Below are positions 45,190 through 55,848 of a stretch of 64,000 nucleotides of DNA, in pieces. Position numbers and translations under genes: made by a program. The notes beneath the pieces were generated by a model. That model was not told where the DNA came from and did not search any database. It saw nothing but the letters and a program-made list of their open reading frames with translations. Source of the DNA: Kappaphycus alvarezii (taxonomy: Eukaryota; Rhodophyta; Florideophyceae; Gigartinales; Solieriaceae); the NCBI GenBank assembly GCA_002205965.3, contig NADL03000031.1, positions 588,280-652,279 of the forward strand, given 5' to 3'. Each line of letters begins with the position of its first letter. The first letter of the stretch is position 1.

Positions 45190-45735
45190 TCATCGCCCGA
45201 TACCGGATTGTGTAAATGGGGGGTTAATTTACTGTGGTGGATATGTGGGTTGGTATCTTACTTCATTGAGTATCTATCGTGTACACTGCAGGAGACTATA
45301 CGGCTAAGACTAACCGGATGTTCCACGTCAGGCACGTGCAGTGGGGCTCGCGATAGAATCGCCATTGCAATAGAAGACCACAGTGTGCAACTAATGCGCT
45401 GATAAATACGTCTGCGGATCACTGCTGTGGTTGTGTTGAACTTCTCTGCGATGCGCGGGATGAAGTCTTCGATGAACAGGAAAGAGGCGGGGAATGGGGC
45501 ACCAAGGAGTCGAAAGCCAGGGGCTGAAACTTAAAGTTTGGTTCCTGGAGGGGTTGTGCGAAGGGGCGGGATGCGGCGTACCAGTTTGCGCTCCAGGTCT
45601 GTGACTTTGTCTCGATGGGCAATGTCGGCGGCGCCGCCGGCCATTTGGGTGGCCTTGTGCGCACACCTTGTTTGAACGGCGAGACAATGGTTAGGTCTCA
45701 GGCTATGGGCGGACCTGTTGACCAGTGGGCAGGGG
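45190..45735 (-). pseudogene. LINE-A fragment A4 (3' end) inside the piggyBac element
   Basis: The minus strand repeats the LINE-A C-terminus (FKFQPLAFDS; HRRLHPAHRREVQ in another frame; ISCTLWSS-like) with several small deletions. Its 3' tail is intact, CACTGCAGGAGACTATACGG on the plus strand, followed by CTTACTTCATT (45258-45268). A second tail-like CTTTACTTCA lies at 45183-45192. The 5' end is truncated near 45735. From 45736 to 46166 I see no gene. Confidence 0.8.
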
Positions 45736-46166
45736 TGGGTTGTATAGAATCCTTGAAAACTAACTTCCCCTAACTATAAAAGTAGTAGTTTCATCCTATT
45801 CACAACAACCGCTGTGGCCTAATGGCTTCAAGTAAAGAAGAACAAAGAAATCGTGAGTCCGACTCGCTGCGCTCCACAGGAGGGCAAAAACTTCCTTCAG
45901 GAAGGTCGACATTTCTGCGACAGCTGCTACCTCAGTTTGCCTTAGCGCGCCCACTAACATGAGCAGAGGGTTAATTCACTGATCACTCATAAAGGGGAAT
46001 AACGCCATAGGTACGTATGCTAATTCCGCAAGTCGAACGACGCGAATCAGAAATGTAGGCGGCTATAGTCAACGACTCAATTTTTTTTCATTTTTACTCA
46101 TTCAGCCTACATAAAATGTAAGCGTAGACAAGTAAACATCACTATAGAGTAGTCTATAAGCATCTT

Positions 46167-48221
46167 CTAATTATGACAGAAGTGGACATCGCGTAAGTGA
46201 TTTTGAAAGCAGTTACGTCCTGTCTCTGAATGGCATATCCAAACCTCTTTGTTCAGTTTCAGGCACTCAGAGCAGAGAAATTTGGACTTCTTGTCAGATT
46301 TGCAAATTTTGCATCTGCTTTGAAACGCCGCTTTCGTTGGGGCCCCATTGGCTCCTTTGCGCCTTTTCACTGTGGGCACCAGGTGGATTCCAGTACCGCA
46401 GGCCAATGAGGGAATAGAATCCTCTGGAACGTCAATGTCAGATCTGCGGAGACCAATAGCATCAAATGAATTGTCAATGAGTTGCTCTGCAAGTTTTGCA
46501 TAAAAATCTTTTTGGGACATGCAATTTCTTGCACCCATCAAACCCTTGTATAGCAGCCATGAGTCAACGATGCAAATTGCAAGCAAAGATGTATTAACCC
46601 TCAGTGACCAATCATTGACTTCGAATTTCTTCTCCAATCCAAGGTCATCCTGTCTGCATCTGTTATGCCTGTCAATCTGGGAGCACGTTTGATAATATGT
46701 GCTGACAACCGCTGGAACTGGAATTTCCATTTCACAAGCACCGTTTCATTACCAGAAGATCTCCAACGAGATCTTCTGATAGGCTCTGACGGAAGTGTTG
46801 TACCGGAAGTACTGACAAAGTATCTTCTGTCTCTATCCATCCACAGAACGGCCATCATAGAAGGGTGGCTTTCCGTCCTGGACTTACCATACAGATATGA
46901 TCTCCGCGCCTGAAAGTTCCAGCCCTGACAAAAATGACATAGGAAACTGCCTTGTCGCATTCTTGACGACACCTGTAAACCTCAGTCCATATTCAAAAAG
47001 CGCATTTGCTGTGGCCACAGAAGCAAATGCAGAGTCTGCACAGACAAGTCGATTTGAATGAAACCAAGGCTCTGTAAGGCGAAGAACAATAGCAGTACCA
47101 TGAGGGAAATTTGACTCGTAACGCCGATTACTGCTGTCAGATGCTGACAAAACAATCTCCAAATTCAATACAATGCCACTGACACCGCAGCATGCAGTCT
47201 TGATCTCACATCCGTTTTCAGGCTTACGGTCCATGGCGACATAGTGCGGTAGTCCTTCTGACATCCAGTCCCCCCCATTCCGTACCAGCGTGACATGCTT
47301 TCATCCACGCAAATTCTCTCCGATGGCGAAAAACTTGACCTCCTATGCCGTTTTATGGCCTCCACGAATCCGCTGACCAAAGACCATCTTCTGTCAGTGC
47401 TTTCAGTTTCAGTGTAGCGGCTGAATGTAATACATGAACCAGTGCTTCGAAACGGTTCCTCGAAATTATTTTTCCAAAAGCCGCCAATGGAATGTATTTG
47501 GATGTAGACTGTGTACTCCAAAGTGACCTTCTGCTTGTAAACTCGAATCTGCATAGCAATATGAGAATTCCAAAAAACTTTAGAATTTCACCAGCTGTAC
47601 GCATGTGCCCACCATTAGCGAGTTTCCGGTTTGTAAGTTCGGTAATTGTGGAAAGGTGTTCGACGGGAAACATGCAAAGGAAAAAATCATACGGGGTCTT
47701 CTCATACTCGGTATGACCTTGTATGTACGTGTTCCCTGCTGGACCAATTACCTTCCATGGCCGACATGCCGTTGATCCATTCAACGGTAATACTACCTCC
47801 TGATTGGTCCAAATTTTTCCATGCACTTCTTTGCATACCCCTCCTACTCCGGCCATCCCATTGGCTTCTTCTCGAGGTTCTTCAACAGAAGGTTGACGAT
47901 TCGGTAGCTCGACCTCAGCAGCAGTTGTCTCCATTTCATTGGACGTTGCTAGGCCACCTTCAGATGCTTCTCCTGGCTTGATGTTGACGAGTTTCAAGCT
48001 GACGCGCTTTGTCCTGTCCTGAATGGACCAGTCTGCGGTGACCGAAGTCTGACGTCTTCCGGTAGATGTGTCAACTTCGATGTGACCACGGTTCCGTTGA
48101 CGCGCTTACTTCTCCAAAGGGAACCGAATAGTCGCTTACACTCAGCCGCTGACGTGACAAGGGTTGCGCGAGTGTTGACAAGGTTTCCGGGCTGTTGACG
48201 GGGGTCATTTGGATTCGTCAT
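46167..48221 (-). pseudogene. piggyBac-type transposase (DDE_Tnp_1_7) with C-terminal zinc domain
   Basis: A Met at 48221 (MTNPNDPRQQ) starts a frame that shifts near 47995. The next frame has a TPYDFFLCMFPVEHL region and FGILILLCRFEF (DDE_Tnp_1_7 start). SERICVDESMSRWYG, with the first catalytic Asp, is at about 47290-47335. HYVAMDRKPENGCEI is near 47225, LVCADSAFASVATANAL (second Asp) at 47005-47055, and SQIDRHNRCRQDDLGLEKKF with the third conserved Asp near 46640-46700. The C-terminal CRD finger is CKIC..CSEC...C..C..H at 46180-46310. The total is about 680 codons, close to algal piggyBac-like transposases. Frame changes are near 47995, 47370, 47250, 46900 and 46740. It would excise and insert the element. 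Confidence 0.82.
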
Positions 48222-48649
48222 TTTTGGTTAAATTTTTCGATGTTGACAAACTTGTTGTGTGTTCGAATGAACAGTTGAGGAGTAAACTCCGAAGTTTTGC
48301 ACGGTTGACTACCTAAGGGTGCTATTAGATATGGTGAAAAGCTAATGGTGTCATTCTGTAAGTTTTTTATATAAAATCTAGCCGTTAGAAATATGGACTC
48401 ATATGAGTACAATGTCCTCTGGACATTAGTAATTACTCAATTTTCGATCAGAACGAGTTCTGGGCTACTTTACAGTTAGCGATTGTAAACAAGGGGTTTT
48501 TTTCAAATTTTGCACGCGACGTAATGTTCTAACATGAATTGTAATAAAAATTTTAATTGAAAAAGCTCCCGAGTCAAACTATTCCTTTACAGTGGCAACC
48601 ACCGCTAGTAAATTTGATGCCTCTCCGCCCTAGACAAATAGTACGACTG

Positions 48650-49155
48650 CTTTGACGAAAATGACGGACGTCAACATGTCTCCTGGTCTCCGCGCGCCTC
48701 TCCCTTCCCTTCCGCCTTCGCCTCGCCGACGGCGGATAGTACAACTCACTTACCTGCCCACCCCGAGTGCCGATGCGGGCCTTCACCACCGCCGCAGCCG
48801 AGCCGGCCGATCCTCGCCCGTCTGCCACAATCGCTACTCTGTGGCCTTCGTCCAGTGCCACCGCCCCCAACCTCCCTTGTCCCCAACTCTCCCACCATCT
48901 TCAGCGGGCTTACCCGTCTGTGGGGAAGATCTGTCCCCTTCACCCCCGCACTGGTCGTCCCAGCCCACCCTCGCCGCTCATTTCCTTAGTTGCCGTTGGA
49001 CTCTTTCTAGACTCCCCGGTCGCCTTCACTACCCACGCCGGCGTGCGACACCTCCTCCTTAGCGGATCAGCCATCGCCGGCCTTCGCCTACCGCTCCACG
49101 TCAGCATCCTTTGCGTTTGTCGCTCAGCTGTTACCTACGGGCCACTCAGCTAGTT
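48650..49155 (+). other. C-rich, proline/serine-rich frame, possible LINE leader fragment
   Basis: Overlapping plus-strand frames are rich in Pro, Ser and Arg and resemble the leaders of the LINEs in base composition. They show no domain motif. A host gene cannot be excluded. 48431-48649 and 49156-49300 show nothing. Confidence 0.3.
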
Positions 49156-49300
49156 GACGGTGCCGCCGAGATCGCCCTTCGTGACTAGATGCAATTGAAA
49201 CATCCCATGACTCCCCCACCGTTAAATGAAGGATTCAGCTTCAATGTGATCAGCGGACACAAGAATGCAGCTTTATCGATTCCAGTAACTGACATGTAGA

Positions 49301-50225
49301 CTAACTGCTAACGTTCTCAAGAGGAGTTACTTCAGTAGGGAAACTTTCGGTAAGTCCATAAATCTCTTGTTCATAATCAACGAGTGTTTCCTCATTCATG
49401 AGACAGTCAAGTTCTGCGGCGATTATCTTGGAGTGATCAATGTATTCGGACGCAATCCTAAATCTTGGTATAGCTTGTGGAGCACATTCGTTGTACAAAG
49501 CGCAGTAGTTTGAATACGCCTGAAAGCCCTTCATTTGTATTATCTCCATAATTTGGTCATCCCTTAGACCAAGAGACCTGTAGAACTGTACCAACCCCCT
49601 CTTAAGAGAATGACCTGTGTACATAGTGACATCTGCAGGACCTACTCCTAGTTCTAGTAGTCGCTTGCGAAGAAAACCAGTAAACTTCTTCGAACTTAAA
49701 GCTGTAACCGGATTTATAACCAAACAACCGCGATTTTCTCGAATATCACAGAGCAAAGGACCAGGTACTCCTCCTTGCTCTAACAGCGATGCGTAAATGG
49801 CAGTAAATGGATCCATTAAAATCGAGTACCTCATTTCAGCATTACCAGGCCATTCAAGAACAACATAGTCTCGTTGCACTGTAGAATTGTTTTATTGCGA
49901 CAGTCAAGGTTAACACAATCTTTCCACAGTCCATCGAAATATGATTTTTGTGAAGCTTTGATATTTCATAAAAACGGAGACCAAGATTCAATCCAAGGAG
50001 CATAATAGCGTGCCGCAGACTGTCAAGGTAATCGAATCCATTTTTTGCTCGGGAAGAACCGTACCAAAACATCTCAGCATGAGAACAAATCTGAGAAGCA
50101 GTTATCGGCCTTGCTTTTAAAGTAATAGCCCCATACCGTGACAAGTGTACTCGATGTGCTCGCCGCAAAGCTTGGATATATGGATTGAAAACTAAAAATA
50201 TTTCCTTTCGCTTTTTGTATTTCAT
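49301..50225 (-). CDS. Tyrosine recombinase, Crypton-like
   Basis: Two minus frames, 50225-49854 and 49879-49301, joined by one frameshift near 49890, form a phage-integrase-type catalytic domain. The first catalytic Arg is in LLGLNLGLRFYEISKL (about 49960-50010). The box-II motif is GHSLKRG with the H..xR pair near 49600. The nucleophile region is GFQAYSNYCALYN near 49500-49530, where Tyr is the likely nucleophile. No reverse transcriptase or methyltransferase lies nearby, so DIRS/Ngaro is unlikely and a Crypton fits better. Crypton is a transposon with only a recombinase. An upstream minus frame (50614-50339, MTNARRGRGNRG) may be its N-terminal basic part. The C-terminal 60 residues are acidic. 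It could also be a domesticated recombinase. Confidence 0.68.
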
Positions 50226-50639
50226 CGTCTACGTTGCAGGCCTGAAATATTCATTTTCTTGATAGACGATGCGTAGTTCTTGAATAAGAGCCCCATTGAG
50301 TCATTTTAAAGGAATTTTTCTCGTCAAATCGGCAGTACTCAGCGAGAAGATTGAGTACCAGAACCGATAACTGGTTCTTCACACGAACTGGATCGGGGCG
50401 TTGTGCTGATTGGCAAATTTCTGTAAAAAACTCCGTACCTATTTACATTCGACGCAGTTGTACGGCTTGAACCTGACACTAGAAGATCATGCCTGTCTCT
50501 GAGCGGGCGGTGGGAATCCTCTCGTGATATTCCTCGATTACCTCTTCCTCTGCGAGCGTTGGTCATGCTCGAGTTGTGTCTGTGGTGAAGGCCAGGTGTG
50601 ACGTCAACTGTCAAGACCTTTAAGGGGTAATGGTGACCT

Positions 50640-51235
50640 TCTATTTTTTTACCTTTCCATTACTCACAGTAAACCAACCCAATTTACCCCCTGACCATAA
50701 GTGAATAGTAACTATGACGTTAACATCGCATGGCAGAAATATTTGATTGGGGGCACATCTGTCACGGTGCGATAGTTTCCTGGTATTGGAAAGGAGTCCT
50801 TTTGGCGTGAAACTCCCTCTGTAGCCCTATTTGATGGGGAGCACATTGCAGCTAATGCTGATTACCTTTGGCCCTTTACTTTAACTCGTTCGAGCAGCGT
50901 TTTCGAATTTCAATCGAATTCTACGGTAATACTGTAGTACCGGTTTGTGGGGTACTGGAAGGGTTTATTATTCTAATGGTTTTGTTTTTGATTTTGCTTC
51001 TTTTGTTTCTTTTTTTTCTCTTTGTTTTGTTTTGTTTTCTTTCTTTAGTGTCTTTTCTTTTTTTAAACCTATTTAACCCTCACTCGTTTCTACCGCTACC
51101 AATTAAATCTGCAAATCCTTCCTCTGACACAATCCTTAGCAGCCATGGTGGTCTCCCTGCGTCCTTAGTGGCTCCTCAGGCCTTTGAACACCCCCTTCGA
51201 GTACCAGTAAGGTTTAAATTTAGCAGTAACTGAGG
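50640..51235. other. Intergenic, no gene recognised
   Basis: The stretch includes a long T-rich tract (50980-51070), whose translation gives a spurious hydrophobic peptide. No other feature is seen. Confidence 0.4.
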
Positions 51236-51370
51236 GTATTGACCCCCTTAAACTTCGAGCTAAGCACCGAAAGTCCAAAGAGACAAGGGAGAACTGCGGT
51301 ATAATGGGTATTGCCCCTTGGACTTCGGTATGCACACCTTAAGTCCAAAGAAACAAGGGACGCCACTGCT
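51236..51370. repeat. Tandem duplication of about 70 bases
   Basis: The two units begin TATTGACCCC and TATTGCCCCT. Each contains ACTTCG-type sequence and ends with AAGTCCAAAGAGACAAGGGA or its near copy AAGTCCAAAGAAACAAGGGA. They differ at several positions. Nearby at 51660-51735 are GTACTGTACA palindromes without a known role. Confidence 0.6.
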
Positions 51371-51949
51371 TGAGGACAACAGACAGGACAAGGCAACGTG
51401 TGTGTTTTGGTAGTGCTGGAGTGTTGGGGTATTGGGGTGTTGCTTCTGGGGTTGTGTGCTGGGGTGTGTCTGTCCCCATTCGACCAGCCTTTATATAGAA
51501 ATTCGCAAATTTTGAAAATGCACAAATTGGTATTAAGTTCCTAGAAAATTGGTATTAAGTTCCTAGGAAAACGCAAAAGCATCCCTTAATCTCCCCTATG
51601 TGCCTGTTTTCAGACGCCCCCACTGTACTGTTGTGCAGTGCACGCTACTTGTGGCTCAAAGCCATGCACAGTACTGTACACGGCTCTGATATCCCAAATA
51701 TGTGGTCATGTATAGTACTGTACATACATGGGTCTCAGGACCATAACTTGTGGCCGCAGGACACCGGCCACCATGAGCCACATAGCAAATACACTTATTA
51801 CTGGGTACCGCTGTCTGAGCCTAAGGGGCCCGAGGGCACCTGTGAAGGCCCGGAAGGGCTGCTTTTTTGCCTATGAGTGGTCCGAATGGACGTATAGGAG
51901 CCCCTGCAGGTTGTAAAATTTGGACCGGAAGGGTGGTTTAAGACAAATA

Positions 51950-52830
51950 TGTCACCCAAGAATGTAGCAGTAGTCCAAGATACCTGGGAGGCCTGGACGC
52001 CCTAGGCACCTGGACTACCAGGACTCCTGCCAAATGTCCAGTATTCCTGAAACTTCCTTGGATCAAATCTTACCGATATTTTTACTTAGAGTTCTCCCAG
52101 CTTGCTCCCAGTTTTCCTCGGAAGCGAACCAGGATTTCCGGTTTCTCAATCAGCTCCAGGAATTTCAGACGAGAATTCCTTCCTTTACCTCTAGAATTCC
52201 TGGAACAACATGCAGGAATCCTGAGGGTTATATCTGAAATTCTCGAGAAACTCCCTCGAACCCTGGGAGCATTTGTATCAATGCCTAGGTGCACTTCCAG
52301 GTTTCCCTATCATATTACCAGGAATTCTGGGATTCATTATTGGTCTCTGGCCAGAAGTGGTAAGTGGAAAACATTGCGTACTGGTATTTTTTCCATGACT
52401 TCTGGACTTAAATACGGGATTCTGGGGATGGTGAAGTGTAAATCTAGAGAAACACCCACGAGTCCTGGTATTTTCTATCCCAGGATCTTAGTTGAGTTCT
52501 AGTATACTTCTTTATGCTAGTAGTATTCTTGGCGAAATCTTGGGATCCTTCGGACTTCCAGGGTTTCTTTTTGCTGACAGATTCGAAATATATATATATA
52601 TGAATAGCTTATTCGATGCTCACAAAAATCCAGGGAAATAGCCGAGGATTCTCGGATTTTGGACCTCTTGCCCAAGATACGTGGCAGTAAATCCTGGGTC
52701 CAAGTACCTGGATAATTTTCAAGGCATAATTGACCAGTATTGGCCCCAGCCGAAGGCAGGAATCTTGGGGGTAAAATATGGCCTGGAACCTAGGAAAATT
52801 TCCAGGAATGTCATACAAAGACTTTCGTGT
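51950..52830. repeat. Dense field of CCAGGAATTC / TCCTGG half-site motifs
   Basis: The words CCAGG, CCTGG, AGGAATTC and GAATTCCT and their complements recur every 20-50 bases in both orientations. Examples are at 52017, 52155, 52166, 52190, 52208, 52311, 52459, 52549, 52694 and 52806. Frames are short and non-coding. It looks like an array derived from a short palindrome. Confidence 0.5.
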
Positions 52831-53309
52831 GTGGTCAAGTTCCTCCATTGAGTCTATGAGAGCAGTTACTTGCACCACACACGACAGCCTTTGTATCGCA
52901 CAGTAGATTTTCGTGTGGGGAGGCCCATTGACAAGTGAGTCCAGCAACAATCGAAAGAAAAACATCGGGCAACAAGCAGTAGCAACAGGGGCGACGGATA
53001 ACCCTAATTTCTCGAACAAACATACTAAGTACTACAAAAGGCATCAAATGAAATCGTTTGAACAGGAAATACTAACAGCAGATACTATCAAGATAAATAT
53101 TTAGATTTACTCATCACAATCTCAGTCCTCGAGATCAGAGCTAAACAATTCCTCTAAAATATCAATACCTTCAATGTAGTCCCTGCAACTCCTGTCGAAC
53201 GCTCAGAGCGATAGAAATCCCCCTCGGACATATTCATCTCCTCCAATCCCCTTCGCAACCTTCAAACTCCTTTTTATCCCCATCAAATTACTCCCTAACT
53301 ATGTATTAG
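52831..53309. other. Intergenic, possible gene end on the minus strand
   Basis: A short minus-strand frame (about 53285-53120) contains one stop and ends in an acidic peptide (EGIDILEELFSSDLED). It abuts the G-rich array, as the minus gene at 61747-62977 does at the other repeat. This may be a remnant of a related gene, but it is too short to call. Confidence 0.25.
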
Positions 53310-54213
53310 GGGATTTTAGGGATTTTAGGGATTTAGGGGATTAGGGTTTTAGGGGTTTTTAGGGGATTTAGGGGATTTAGTTACCGGCCTGGTGGGGATT
53401 TGGGTGGCCGCGGGGATTTGTTGCACATGTTATTTATATGTTTCGATAAGGCTTGTATGGTCCTCGACAGTGTTCAGGAGTGCTTCATTGTCTTTCTAAC
53501 AACAGTTGAAGCCATAGAAGTAAAAATATTTGGGTTATGACAATTTTTCGAAAATGTCGATTTTGGCTATTTTGATGCGGTTGTATCGTTTTTCTAGGAA
53601 ATGGATCACAGACCTATATTAACCCGTTATTATTTAAGAAATGGATGAGTAGGCAATGTATCACAACACTTTTATGAAAAAGTGTGCAAAGATAGCGTCA
53701 TGCAGACTCGTGGTGTTGCCATGTTTTAAGGCGGTTTTGACGGTAAACTCGATTTTGTGGAGTGTTTGTTCAACTAAAGCATGAATCTTGTGCTGAGGTG
53801 GTCCCTCGATAGTGGTATTCAGCGTCTGTAATATATTTGTGTGCTGCGATCATGGCCTATGCAGTGATATTGGTCGGGGCTACCTGATTTTCCCTACTAT
53901 ATCCATTTTTTGGGATTGCAGTGAAAATCGATGAAACGAACAGTTGATATTAGTAAGGTTTATGTTGGATACGCTGCAAGTCAAACTCTGCATAAAAGTG
54001 GCCAATGCAAAAAAACTTGCTCTTTAAGCGGAATTGATGACGGCTCTGTTTGCGAACAAGTGATCCAATGTGCTCTTAGTGTGTTCTTGGGACCTTGTAA
54101 AGTGAGCTGGATACAAATTCGCTTTTATCCGAAAAACTCCGCAAGGAATCGTTAGTAGTAAGAAATTGGGTAAGGTTTCCTGAACACGAGGATCTGCTGA
54201 ATTTACATAGGTG
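53310..54213 (+). repeat. Long direct repeat, copy 1, headed by a TTTAGGGG-type array
   Basis: A G-rich array of AGGGATTTTAGGG and AGGGGTTTTT units (53314-53390) is followed by the unique part from TTACCGGCCTGGTGGGG to TTACATAGGTG. The unique part matches 63169-64000 nearly base for base, with scattered single-base changes and indels. No tRNA-primer site or polypurine tract was seen, so an LTR identity is not proven. Confidence 0.85.
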
Positions 54214-54229
54214 ACGCACTCAAAGCATT

Positions 54230-55540
54230 TGTTTATAAATTGCTTCCTAACTGAGAAAAGTAAAAACTGAATACCGTCTTGCCTTTATTGAATCCTTGAA
54301 TCCATTTGGTAGAGAAATAATTCCTAAATCCTGATAAATGGAGCAGTTGGTATTAGTATGCCTTGTTTTCGGTGCGTGGAATGTAATGCTCCGGTGATTG
54401 GTGTCGATAAAAAATGACACAGAGCGACCTTTTTGTGTTTACTAGATCCATTTGGGGATAAATATGACTTGAAATCCGTTGGATTGCTTATATCACAAGA
54501 GTAGGAAAAGTATGATGCTGTCCGGGATGTAAGGATTTGGAGAATGTATTTGTCTTTAATCAAGTCATTGGCTGGTTCAATGCTTCCTAAATGAGAAACG
54601 TGACGTACAAATACCTTATGGTCTTTATTCAATTTAGTTGATGCGTGTGTTTTCAGTTGCAACCTGATGAATACAGCAGATCACCTTAGTAAGTATTTGC
54701 ATGGTGCTCGTAATGTGAGGTTCAGGCTAATGGTGGGGTGGGAATATATGCCTTGAAATCCGTTGGAGCGATTGTCCTAAAAATGAATTTTTAAGGGACG
54801 CCCAGTGTGAGCCTTTCGAGCATGGATGGAGAGCTTTTATCGTTCTGATGAATATCAAAGTCTTACGCGATCTAGGAGTGAGAGTCATGTTGGAAGGAGG
54901 AATTTTGCCATTTACGTTCATACGGACTGCTTAAGAAACATAGGACTTATGGATAAATGACATTGAGGGCCATCCGCACTTGTTTCTAACTGACATGATG
55001 TAGCAATGGTAAAGAGATTTTTGACCTCTACAAGGCTCATAGAACTTGAGCGTCATTCTAGGCTCTATTTCTATAAAAATGATCATGAAATCTATCACAA
55101 ACGGCAGGGTTTTAGGGTATTTATTACAACAGAGAGATTGTAGTTTGCCATTCCTGGTCTTACTTGCAAAACAATGATCATAAAGTCTACCTTGCATGGC
55201 CTTGAAATTTCAGTTCGGAATGAGAGAATTTGGAGCGAGCCGTCATTTCTGTATATTGTGTTTTGAAAGAAATGGCAGCGAAGATCATCCGGACATATTT
55301 CTATCTGACATGATTTCACCATGCAAAAGAGGTTTTGGACAACAACGACTTTCTGTGAAATACAAAGTCTTTCCCGGTTCTGTTTACATAAAAATGACCA
55401 TAACGTCCATCATATACGGCGGGGGATTCGTAGTGTGTAATTTTCGGTTCTACTTCCAAAAACATGTTCATAACGTCTAAATAAAACGGCCAGGAGCTGG
55501 CGGGTTGCAATGGAGAGAGTTCAGAGCAGGCTGCACATAT
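54230..55540. repeat. Degenerate tandem repeats of about 320-345 bases
   Basis: Related blocks recur in order. TGCTTCCTAACTGAG (54240) is echoed by TGCTTCCTAAATGAG (54581). TTGAAATCCGTTGGA appears at 54469 and 54754. CATCCGCACTTGTTTCTAACTG (54970) is echoed by CATCCGGACATATTTCTATC (55289), about 319 bases on. ATGATCATAAAGTC-like words appear at 55079, 55176, 55394 and 55467. The frames are short. It may be a regulatory or origin-like leader of the downstream gene. Confidence 0.5.
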
Positions 55541-55848
55541 AGTTCTTGGATTTAGGGGTTTTCAATTTGGGTTTCATTCTTGATTTCAGTTGCCACGTGT
55601 ATATCACAATTTTTAGAATTACAACTGTAAAATCAATAGTCAGTTACTATTTGCTTTGATTTGATTCTGCGCTTGCAATTAATTTGGGTACTTAAAGTCC
55701 AACGTTTTTCTTCCGTCTCTTCCTTCTCCCTCTCCAAACATATCTACATCTACCCTGCATCTCCACCCGCACCTATATCAGAATCAACAGATTATATTTC
55801 TCTACTAACTTAACTCGTTGCATACCTCTCTAAACATCTCTCTTCCAA

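Larger units (their letters stand above)
45075..48430 (-). mobile_element. piggyBac-like element with palindrome-containing inverted ends
   Basis: Two inverted, similar end blocks flank the transposase. The left end is TTAGTGTCCAAAGGACA (45076-45092), then TGTACTCATATGAGTACA (45099-45116, a perfect palindrome). The right end, inverted, is GGACTCATATGAGTACA (48395-48411), then TGTCCTCTGGACA (48413-48425), TTAGTAA. No clean TTAA duplication was found, so the outer limits may be off by tens of bases. LINE-A fragment A4 sits inside the left part. Confidence 0.65.

Noticed and set aside
50868-51233. 121-codon frame with a very hydrophobic stretch, as a membrane protein
   Set aside because: The hydrophobic run is the translation of a T-rich tract. 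No gene-like composition lies around it.
53120-53285. Minus-strand remnant next to repeat copy 1 as the C-terminus of a third paralog
   Set aside because: It has only about 55 codons with an internal stop, and the similarity is limited to an acidic end. It is noted as a low-confidence possibility.
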